In this document: piece by piece, positions 35,101-45,100 of the stretch
How positions within the stretch are numbered: position 1 is the stretch's first letter
Layout: each line of letters starts with the position of its first letter
NCBI GenBank assembly: GCA_022605405.1
Contig: JABYQQ010000002.1
Span: 3,100,001-3,164,000 of the forward strand
Reading direction: 5' to 3'
Length of the DNA: 64,000 nucleotides
Source: Earliella scabrosa
Taxonomy: Eukaryota; Basidiomycota; Agaricomycetes; Polyporales; Polyporaceae
Notes under the pieces: model-generated
Seen by the model: only the letters and a program-made list of their open reading frames with translations
What the model was told of the DNA's origin: nothing
Databases searched by the model: none
Position numbers and translations under genes: made by a program

Positions 35101-37150
35101 TCATGCACTGCCCGCCCCGCGGAGCCGCGCAATCTCCAGCCTCAGCACCGCGACCTCCGAATCCAGCGTAGCCACGCGCTTCTCCAGCCTGTCCAGGCGC
35201 GCGTCCCGAATCTGCTCGTCAAGCGACACGTCTCCCTTCGAACCGCCCAGGCTGCCAACCACAGTCGCGGTCGACGTTCGCGAGCTGCACGGCCCCTCTT
35301 CGACCGTCGTCTCATCAAGTCCATCTGCCGGCGTCTTGCTATCGCTCTTCGACAATGGCAGTTCGGCAGGAGGGCGTGCGGGCTGTGCCTGGGACTCGCG
35401 ATCGTCGAAGGTAAGGTTCGGACGCGGGAGGACGTGGAGCCACACGGCGTCGATAGAGGGGAAGGATGCAGGCCGTGCGGTGCACACGTGGTGGAACTGG
35501 AGCAGGAAGTCGCGCTCGTACCTGTGTACGTGCGTGCAGAAGGAGAACGGGGCACTGCGTCAGACAGGCATTCCGGATACGAGATGAGCGATGGAAGACA
35601 TACCGCAGCACACCCTTCCTCTCTCCCTCGCCCTCTCCTTGGGTCATCAGTGCGGGGTTGGGTCCACTGACGTCTTCGGGGTAGCCCACCTTGTCGAAAT
35701 CGACGATCATCCTCGCCCGAGCCAGTGCACGCCCAAAAGGCGAAACGGCGGTCACCATGACTCCGCTAGAGACTGACCGTACTGCACCCTTCGCTCGAGT
35801 AGCGCGGCGTCGTCGGGGTGGGACATCCGAGGCCTCCTGGTCCTTCGCGGCACTGAGCTTGACCGTTCCAACGACGGGCTCAGCAGCGTCCGATATGTCA
35901 GATTTGGCGTCCAAGCGCGGAGCAGCTGTGTTGAGATTGGCAATGGTAGAGCTCATCGAAGGTTCTCCGTCTGCCGCCCACTGGTCACGGTTCACAAGGG
36001 TCATGTCCTCCTCGCCGCCGTTCGCCGCCGCCTGCATCTGCTGGCGCCACTGCATCTCCATGTCCTCCTCCCAAGACGACGCCCCGCTCCCAGCCTCAAG
36101 CTCGTCGTCCGACACACTCACTGGGGGAGTCACCTCGCGCACGAAGCCCGGTCGGGGTGTCATCGCAGCTTTAGGAGACGGGGACGGAGATGGGCACTGC
36201 GACGCGCTCTGCCTGATGTACGCGTTGAGGTCCACATCTTCGGAAGGCACTCGACCCTCTGCCTCCGTCTCTGCATGAATCACTGTCACTTCATTTCCTG
36301 TCACCGTCGAAGGGCTGCTGGTGATGGCGCTGTTGGTGTTGGTCGTGGTGGGGCGCTGCTGTCCCGGCACGAACGCCTGGGCCTGCGCGTTCAGATTCCC
36401 GTGGGCGTCCGTGCTTACGCTGTCCGAAGGCGGACTGGCACTGTATGCAGGAAGACCGAACGTCGAGATAGGGATAGACTTGGACGGAGGAGGGGGGCTC
36501 GTCGGCGTGGGCGGGACGCCTTGTGAGGACGACCGGTTGGCGCGCCGCGACCACGGGCTGGTCGACAAGTCGTCCGCGTCGGGGCTCAGCCCAGGGTCCG
36601 CGAACGTCTGGCTGACAGCGCGGGCGCGGAAGGCCGCGCCAAGGAACGTAGATGTAGGTGTTGTGGACGTGGATGCTATCGCGATGGGGGTCTCGGGTAT
36701 CTTGGGCGCGGATGGAGTCGGAGACGTGGGGATGAACGCGGATAAGGCAGCGGATCGTGGTGGAGGAGAGGAAGGGGTTGGTGGGACGTAGCCCCATGCG
36801 GCGGCCTCGTCAGTCTCCACCGTCCACTGGGGGATGTCGTTGGTTCGCCGTTCAGGGGTGGAGGACGCTGTAGACCTTACGGGGGTCGAAGGGGTCGGAG
36901 ACGAATGCGATGTGCTCTGCTCGGAGGAAGATGGGTCCTTCGGGCGGGGTTCTGAGAGTCGGCGCATTAACCGCAGCGGGAACGAGGGAGAAGAGGACAT
37001 GGACGTACGCCAGAAGGGTGGAGGCTTCGACCGTTCGTCCGTGATGAGCGAGCACTTTACGCCTCCAGAGACAGACCCGCCCCGACGTTTGCGCCATGGT
37101 GGCGTGAATGTGCTCAACCCTGGTGGTTCCGATGGTGGGGATGCGAACAT
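35101..37150 (-). CDS. Short eIF4G-like eIF4E-binding protein lacking MIF4G
   Basis: Two exons (35604-37150 and 35101-35521, 82-bp GTATGT...CAG intron, phase 2) encode 655 residues from the first in-frame ATG (MFASPPSEPPG). About 480 residues are Ser/Pro/Thr-rich and probably disordered. Then come MIVDFDKVGYPEDVSGPNP (~481-499) and, spanning the intron, GVLRYERDFLLQFHHVC. YERDFLL (~517-523) fits the canonical eIF4E-binding motif Y-X4-L-phi. Both the upstream YPE..SPNP block and the downstream PSIDAVWL block match the layout around this site in fungal eIF4G. The protein ends in a short coiled coil (LDRLEKRVATLDSEVAVLRLEI). True eIF4G continues into MIF4G HEAT repeats; here there is none. It may be a translational repressor or a specialised eIF4E partner. 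Confidence 0.8.
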
Positions 37151-38138
37151 CTTGATGGTTCTCGGTTCTTGGTTCTTCGTCTTGCGTAAGTCGAACGTAT
37201 ACAAGGGCGCGAGCGAGAAGATGAGGGCCGGTGCGAGACAGGGATACGGCGAGAGAAGGAGGGGAAGCAAGGGGAGAAAAGTACAGAGTGTTGACCAGTT
37301 CAAGCCCAATCTCGAGATCGATCGCTGCAGCAGCGCTGTTCAGCAAGTCATGAAGCCGCAGGAGGATGTCGTCCTCGATGGAGTGCAAGACATGGATGTG
37401 CAGCTGCACACCGCATATCCGAAAGGCAACATTCGAGAATTCACGTTCGAGAACCGAGCCCGATAGTGCTGCGGTAATCTGGACCTCGAACTTCCATACC
37501 CTCGTGAGACACCAGTCCGCGGAATGGAGACTGCAATGCCACCGGTAAGCCCCTAGTCTGCGTCAGCTGCTGCACCCAGCAGTCCTGCATCCGACTTCTT
37601 TGGACCACGATGCCTCGAAGAAGTACTTACGTGATGCACGAGGCCAGAACGTTCCCAGGTTTGACTTTCGTGAAGACGTGCGGGGGCCCGGGCGTAGTGC
37701 AAGCCTGACTCCTGAGCGGTGCGGGGCCGCAGATGTTGCTGCGCCCGAATCCGAGCGTACGCGTCGCCAGAGTTCGCGATAGTTGCTGCAGCGACACTAG
37801 AGATAGAGTCGAATATTGCGAAGACCACGAGCGGAGCGCACGATGTGGGAACGGCGCACTAGACGCATTAGGCCGGTAAGCGCTGCATATGAATGCACAT
37901 GAATGCCTCGAGCCGGGACCGCTTGAGGTGGCGCGCGTGGAAGCACCTGCGGGAGAAGGAAGGGATGACGGACGTGCGATAGAACGAACCGCATGACATT
38001 GCGCCACAAGCGTCGCAGCCGTACAGGTCATGTCGCAGACAACAGCGATCAGCAGCCATTCGAAAACCAAACGGGGCCTCGTAAATGAAGAATGTCGTCA
38101 AACGAGCATCAAATACCATGATCAGCCAGAATCAAGAA
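37151..38138. other. Intergenic, upstream of the eIF4G-like gene
   Basis: About 990 bp. The frame extends upstream of ATG 37150 but without another ATG; non-ATG extension to 37309 is not supported. Scattered GC-rich open frames have no domain. Confidence 0.4.
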
Positions 38139-39474
38139 TCAAGAGTCCGGCCAGAGCGCGATTGCGGCCACGATCCCACACGCGCCCATGCACGAGCTCG
38201 CGAAGATGCCCAGCGGGAGCGGGACGACCGTCCAGGAGTACGTGAGGATGCCCAGCAGCGCGAGCACGAACCCGAGGGTCGCCATCCCCGCGCACACCGT
38301 GTGTGCTCGCGAGAGCGTACCGACCATGCCCCGCAACGTCGCCACCGCGTCGTCCACGATCTGCGTCTCCGGGTCCACTCCGCGCTTCAGATTCTTCGGC
38401 GCGTCGGGCGCCGGGCGGCGGCGCAGGAACCAGAGCGGGTGCGTGCGGTACACGCTCACCATCGCCCGCAGGTCCGTAAACACCTCCGTGGTGTAGTCTG
38501 TCAGCGCCTCGATGATAGGCGAAGTTGGGCCGATTGTTGACCCGCCCATGCTCGGCCGCTGGTCGTGCGAGTTGCTACGTGCGCGCCGCTTGTCGGCGGA
38601 GGCGAAATTCGGGTTCTGGGATGTGGATGCGCCGCGGGAACGAGTACCGCTAGGTAACCCTGGGGGCGGTTGATAGATCATGGCTTCCTCTCTCCTCTCG
38701 GCGTCGCTGAGGCGGTAGCGAATGAGCACGAAAGAGGCGATGTAGGCGACGATAGCTGGGAAAAGGGCATCAGTGAATGAGGAGGAGGGTGGAAGAGACG
38801 GGGTGACGTCACCCCAAGCATGCGGGGGATGCCCTGAGAGATCGCGCTCGGGTGCTGCTGCATTGTTTCGTAATATAGCAACCATGGCAATGAGAGCCCG
38901 TAGAAAACGTGGACAACATGCGTGCACGGAGTGAACAGGAGTATCGCCGAGGTAGAGCGTAGACATGGAAAAAGGACAGAGTACCTGCATCGGGGAGAAA
39001 GATGGACGACAGAACGACACCGCACAGCACGGTCGGAGCGAATGGGTAAATGTAAAGATGTACACGGACACTCACATGCACAGACGTGGAAGATGATAGC
39101 TCCTCCGAGGCTCGCGTTGATCACCATATCCCTGTTCGACCAGTCATCCAGGTTCGGCCTTCGTGTAACGGCAGTGAGCGAGAAGAGCAGACTGTCGATG
39201 GAAACGAAGAATGTCGTCTAGAGACATACGGATGACTTTAGAACCGGGAGACCGATTCGGCAACATGTGCAAGGATGACGACTTACCACTACTGCTTGAT
39301 GCTGGAGCCGATCGAGCCACAGCTGGACAACAGAGATCAGAGTCTGCTTCATCGCATCCTGTGGGTTCGACGGCGCTATAACTACATGATCCCCTCTTCA
39401 GTCCCCTCCAACGGTCGTCGACGCAGTGAGCACTCACCAGGCGCGACGGAGGCGGCGGCTCGAGACTTGAACAT
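38139..39474 (-). CDS. Basidiomycete multi-pass membrane protein, unknown family
   Basis: Model: 39438-39474, 39287-39381, 39076-39217 and 38139-38755 (minus strand), 296 residues, all junctions GT-AG and in phase. The third intron is long (320 bp); an extra small exon inside it is possible. Membrane segments are predicted around TTFFVSIDSLLFSLTAV, ASLGGAIIFHVCASIVAYIASFVLI (in part GGAIIFHVCA and IVAYIASFVLI), and two near the C-terminus (GMATLGFVLALLGILTY and IFASSCMGACGIVAAIAL). A cytosolic-looking Ser/Arg-rich loop lies between. I recognise the overall look from Agaricomycete proteomes but no named family. Retroelement B inserted about 840 bp upstream. Confidence 0.7.
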
Positions 39475-40054
39475 GGTGGACGGACGCTCCAGTCGTGCGA
39501 ACGCAGCGCTCAAGCTTCAAGCTTTTGAAGGTCTGGGAGCGTACCAGGATATCATCAAGCCGCCGTGCTTCGACCCGACAGGTCTCGGAGCTCTTTCGTG
39601 ATTCATCAGGCTAGTCGGATACCTTTTATGCCACGCTCCATGTTCTGGATGTGGCAGCGGGCGGTGAGTTCTGGGAGCGGTTTCTGTCCAGTAGTGCGAC
39701 TCAAGACGCACAGTCAACGAGAGAAGGAGGTGCAAGGCCTGTGCAAGGCCGGGCGGTGGAACAGGAATGGAAGCAACTCTGAAGAATTGAGTGGACAAGG
39801 ACTCGGAGGCGTCTACTGTGTTCTCTTGGCACCTGCAGGCAGGGACATCTTCGTCTGTCGTTCGTCGTGTTAAAGTGGGGATTTAGCCAATCAAAGGGGG
39901 GCCAGCAGTGGAAGAAGAATATTTGATGAGAGTAGGATCCATGTGAGAGACGTAAGTAGAGAGGGGAAGCGAGAACGGGTCAACGACCCGGTCGTTCGGA
40001 GTTGCTTCGGAGTATGTCGGAGCGGAACTTGAGCTTGAAGTGTAGTGACGCTGC
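39475..40054. other. Intergenic upstream of the membrane protein gene
   Basis: Contains its presumed promoter. No motif recognised. Confidence 0.35.
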
Positions 40055-40310
40055 ATCAGCAAAAGCCCGAACGGCTCATACTCGGGCCCGAGCGCCGGCG
40101 AGCGACGCAATCGCTCCCAATTGGGAGCGAGCGCGCGCATTCGAGTGTTATCTTTTTCCACTCGAGTATAATCGCGCAATCGGCCCGCGACCCGATTGCA
40201 ATCGCTTGCAATCCCTGCGCGCGCAGGTGGCTCTCGTGCGCGATTGCACCGCTCGTTTTCGAATGCGCCCTTGCCAAGGGTCATTTGCGTCAGGACGCTT
40301 GTCGAGCGAT
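40055..40310. repeat. AATCGC/GCGATT-rich repeat, copy 1
   Basis: A stretch rich in the hexamer AATCGC and its complement, beginning gcatcagcaaaagcccgaa. A diverged relative in opposite orientation lies at about 57640-57806. Element B inserted at its right end (target gcgat). Confidence 0.5.
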
Positions 40311-40647
40311 TGTGATGGTCGGCGGGCCAAACACGCGCGGATGTCGGAATGTCGAGAAGTCGGAGGTCGAAGTCGGGCACGAGAGTTCGAGGAAGCAAGA
40401 GCCGAAGTTACAAGTTGATTCGCCAGAGAATCTGGCGACGAGGCGAGAACTATATACATGGGAGCGAAGCTAGGTACGAGAGGCGTACGTAGAGATCGAG
40501 GCTAGTGGCGAGGAATGATGAGGGAGTTGGAGACGAAGGTAAGTGATCGGAATGCGAGCCAGCGCAGAAGTACAGATATGGTAAACTAGACGCGGAGGAC
40601 ACGATTACGTAAGATTGGCCATGAGGCGCGTAACGGGGACCGTTACA
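40311..40647 (-). repeat. 3' LTR of element B
   Basis: 337 bp, no difference seen from the 53249-53585 copy. Confidence 0.96.
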
Positions 40648-40753
40648 CTACCTCCTCCTCAAGGGAGTGTGCGACGCGAGTTCGCGTTCCGTACCAAGTA
40701 CGCAAACGACGAAACACGCGAACGACCAGCACCCGACGATAGTGCGGCCCCGG

Positions 40754-41050
40754 TCAACTGCCACCCGGGCGCCACGCGTCTGGGCGTGGTAGCGGCCTCG
40801 CGACACGACCGGCACGAGTTGTGGTCTGCGAAGGCGGCTCATAGTACGCTCGAGGGTTGAGACGTACTGTGGGAGGCGAGCGCGGGCGAGGGACGCGGGC
40901 AGGAACGGCGGACGTGGGAGCAGATGCGGGCATGGGCGCGACGGACGTGGGAGCAGGCTCGGAGGTGGGCTCGGAGGGCGCGAGGGCAGGCGCGGAGGTC
41001 TCGGGAGCGGGCGCGGACGAGGAGGCCTGTGGAGCAGAAGAAGGTGCGTT
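40754..41050 (-). pseudogene. Severed C-terminal tail of element B pol
   Basis: On the other side of element C the same frame resumes after the gcgtt duplication. It carries a low-complexity Ala/Pro/Ser tail (e.g. SAPAPETSAPALAPSEP), then RVPRPRSPPTVRLNPRAYYEPP and a stop at 40754. Removing C with one target copy restores a continuous pol frame, so C inserted into an intact element. Confidence 0.85.
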
Positions 41051-41630
41051 TGTTGAACTTAGGGTTATCCGGCACTGTCCGGACCGATATGTCCCCATAT
41101 GGACTTGTGGCTATGCGTTCACATGACGCACAGCATGGGCTATGCTTCTTCGTTACTATATATAGATAACTCTGCATCTGTACGATAGTTCTTTCTTTCC
41201 GGACTTTACCTCTACGTACCAGTGCGTTCTACGATGTTCCGGATAGTTCCAGACCTTATGTCTGACTCAGACTTGGTGCTCATCCTCGTGTCATACTGAC
41301 TCATCCTCGCACCATAGCCTCGTATGCCTCTTACTCATCGTCTTGTGGCTAACATGTGACTGCTTTCTACGCTTACTCAGCTACCTTCCCTACGTCTATA
41401 TAAGCAGCTCACATTTCGCCTCTGCTCTTCAGTCGTTCGCTCACTGACTGAAGAGTAAGTCTCATACATACATATGCTCTATACTTACTTACTGACTAAG
41501 TACTTGTAGTCTCTCTCTGTTCGACTTACAGGTACTTATCTATGCAATATAGTCGTTCGCTCACTGACTGAAGATCTCTCTCTGTTCGACTTACAGTCGG
41601 CTCCCAGCCTTCCAGGTCTGAAGTTCATCA
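41051..41630 (+). repeat. 5' LTR of element C
   Basis: 580 bp. Contains TATA-like tctatataagcag near 41395 and, further on, tandemly related segments (tcgttcgctcactgactgaag at ~41432 and ~41551; ctctctctgttcgacttacag twice). It also holds a consensus GTAAGT donor (~41455) and CAG acceptors, so transcripts may be spliced in the LTR. Confidence 0.95.
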
Positions 41631-41647
41631 GGTTATGAGCCCTGCGC
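41631..41647 (+). other. Half-tRNA-iMet primer-binding site of element C
   Basis: Directly after the 5' LTR the sequence is GGTTATGAGCCCTGCGC. Its reverse complement is the 3' part of the anticodon stem-loop half of eukaryotic initiator tRNA-Met, ending in the CAU anticodon region (GGGCTCATAACC), not the tRNA 3' end. This is the primer type described for Drosophila copia and yeast Ty5. Confidence 0.82.
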
Positions 41648-42151
41648 TCTGACCGGTTGCTACTTCGTCGACATCTTCGTGCGCACACCTCTCTCTTCGT
41701 CGACTCTCTGCCCGTGCTCCCTCCATCTTTCCTCACCTCTTGACTGTGCCCGCCGACACTGCTGCCAGGGGGACATTCCTGCGCTCGTGACGCAGCCCTG
41801 AGCGCTTTTGTTTAGTTGTCACGTAGCTAGTACTGTTGTACAGCCTGTTGTGCTCTCGAGGCATTTGGGCTTTCAGGTATCCCTCTGCCAGGCCACGCAC
41901 TTGCGCCCGCCAGCAGTTGTATCCGGGGTGCCTATCACCTTTGGAGACGGAGGACAACCGTGTGGACCCTCCTTACCGTACCCTTTGCTCTCGTATAGCT
42001 ACTATAGTCTTTCTGGGCACAATTGGCAACTTCTATCCAGATTGTCGGGATCTCCAGCTTCCTGACTCTCTTGGCTCGCCTCAATAGGTGTTCCCCATCT
42101 ACCGTTTCGCACGTGGCATCGTCAATCATCGCACCCTTCTAAACCACAGTT

Positions 42152-45100
42152 TTGGAGCCGACACCAGCATCTCCTCCCTCTGAGGCGGAAGTCGAGGATC
42201 TGATTGACTCCCAGTCGACGTCTGACTCCTCTGACTACAAACCCACCGTCGACTCTTGTCAGGAACTTCCACACGTTCTCGACGAGGAATACCCTGCCGA
42301 TTCTCATCTCCATCCGGAGGACGGCTTCTGGTACAACTGTCACCGGAGTCCTTGTCCTCATCGGTACAACGGGGTTCCCGTTCAACCCGAAGATTATCCT
42401 GACACATTCAAGTGGGCTTTCCCCTCTCCTGACCAAGAGGATTTCCTTGCTGGAGTCAACACTGCCCTTCCAGTCGCATCAGACACACCCTATACCACTC
42501 CTCTTCCTTTCATCGTCCTAATCCCTCCTACTCCGGAGGTTATCCCTGAGCCAATCGAGACTCTCCCTCCTCCTCTCATCGAGTTACCTCCTCCTATTGC
42601 AACACCGCTTCCACCGGTCGCACCGGTAACAACATCCGTAGACTTCTCGGAGGACTATCTCGACTCATCGCACTTTCTCTTATCAATCATGGGAGACGTC
42701 AAGCTCGACTCTATCCCTTCCCTTTCGTCGGCAAACCAGTACACCGACTGGTCTGCCAAGATGAAGGGCTACTTCATCTTCATGGGCTGTTGGGACGTCG
42801 TCAACAGCAAGACCAAACGTCCAACTGCTGCCGACAAGCAGGAGTCCTGGGACAAGCTCGACGGGCAGGCTCGCGGCATGATGTACATGCGGGTCGCTCA
42901 GAGCTTCCATTACATCCTCGATGCGGAAATTCTCGACACCGTTACAACCAGTGGGTCCTCTACCACTACATCTCGGGAACAGACCGCAGCGGACATGTGG
43001 AAGTCCCTGAAGGACAAGTTTGGCACGCCAAACAGCGCTCACGTCTGGGGACAGTTCGAGACCCTTGTGGCTGAACCTCGGATGAACGAGCAGAAGTCCC
43101 TCCAGGATCAGATGATGCGTATCGTCAACCGCATGGATGACATCACCAAGAACAAGGTGACGCTCTCTGCCCAGATGAAGGCCCTCCTCCTTTTGTCGAA
43201 GATTCCGGAGTCCTATCGGTCTATGATCTCTGCGCTCATGGCGACCATCGACGTCGACAAGGTCACCGTCGAGGACATCATGTCCAAGACCTTGGCCGAG
43301 GAGTCGCTGCGCAAGGCCGGACAATCCGCGAACCGGGTCTCGCAGACCAAGCCTAAGCCTAAGGGTCCTTGCTCTCACTGCGGTGGCTCTAATCATCATG
43401 AGTCTAACTGCTGGGACAAGCATCCCGAGAAGAAGCCCAAGGGCAAAGGCAAGGGAAAGGGAAAGGCGAAGGACAAGGATAAGGACAAGGACAAAGGGAA
43501 TAACAAGGACAATCAGCCCCATGCGCATACCGTCGTCGAGTCTCAGTCTGTAAATGTAGTCGCGTCGTCTAACATTGTTGGTTCTTTCTACCCCGAGGCC
43601 CTTGTTGCCTCTAGTGAGAACTGGACTGCATGGCTGATGGACTCAGGTGCCTCTCAACACATCACAGGCGACCTAAGTGACTTCTCCGAGTATCAACCGT
43701 TTGATACGCCCATCAGCTTCAATACTGCTGATGCGAGCAACATGATCCTTGCTCTCGGAAAGGGCACGGTCCGTGGTAACACTTGGGTTGATGGTGACAA
43801 AGTTCCGATCGCGCTCACCCATGTGTACTACATCCCGAAGTTGAGAGGTCGTATCTTCTCGACAGGCACCATTGAACGCAACGGGTACTCCCTTGTCCAA
43901 GGAGATGGGAAGATGTGCATCTTTGACAAGCTGCCGGAAGGCGCTGTCAAATTTGGTTCGACGATTCGAATCAAGGGTCGCAAGATCCTTGAAGCGGAGT
44001 ACAACGTCCTGAGCAATATCTACTGGGCTAAGCTCGAACTTCACAATGGCCAGCGAGTTCATCTTAACGTCAGCCGCTTTCGTACCTTGCACCGTCGCTT
44101 TGGTCATCTCGGCAAGGATGCGCTGCGCCATCTCCCGAAGAACGTCCGAGGGGTTGATTCAGTTGATTCCCCTGAAGACGAAGATGAACCGTGTGAGGGA
44201 TGTGCCTGGGGCAAATCCACTCGTCTCCCCTTTCCACCTTCTGATAAGCGTGCTACGGAACCACTCGAGCTCGTTCACACCGATCTTGATGGCCCGATGC
44301 GCACACAAGCTATCGGAGGTTACAAGTATTTCGCCGGTTTCATTGATGACTACTCCGGACTCGCCCGTGCTTACTACCTTAAGTCGAAGTCGGATGCGTT
44401 CCAAGCGTTCCTCGACTACAAGGCGTGGGCTGAGACCCAGACCGGTCGAAAGATCAAGAAGGTCCGCTCGGACCGAGGGGGAGAATACACTTCTACCGAG
44501 TTCTCTGAGCTTCTTCGTTCGCACGGGATCGAGCACCAGAAGACTATGCCTGGCTCTCCGCAGCAGAATGGACGCGCTGAGCGCTGGAACCGTACTATCG
44601 TCGAAAAGGCCATGGCCATGCTCCATCAGGCAGGTCTTAGTCACGGTTTCTGGCAACTCGCCGTTGATGCAGCCGTTCATATCTACAATCGTCAACCAAT
44701 GCGTCGACACAAATGGCAATGCCCCATCACCAAGTGGGACGGAACCGTTCCGGACGTCTCCTACTTCCGAGTGTTCGGGTGCAAAGCCTTTGTACACGTG
44801 CAGAAGGCAAAGCGCGAAGGGAAACTCGACAAGAAGGCTGTCGAGATGATCTTCGTGGGGTATGAGTCTGGTTCCAAGGGGTATAAGTTTTGGAATCCAG
44901 CCAACCGCTCTATCGTAGTGTCTCGCGATGTGACATTCGATGAAGAGTCTTTCCCTGCTCGTAAACTCCCCGGCAACCATCCTGTTACCCCGGATGACCA
45001 TCCGTTCCCAGATGATCAGTCTGATAAGGCTTCCGAAGCCGATGTCGACGGTCATGAGGACGACCTCCATCCCGAGATTGTTCCTGAACTCCCAGATCTA

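Noticed and set aside
35691..36797. Several plus- and minus-strand frames over the eIF4G-like gene
   Set aside because: Shadows of the Ser/Pro-rich coding frame; composition mirrors it and there is no domain.
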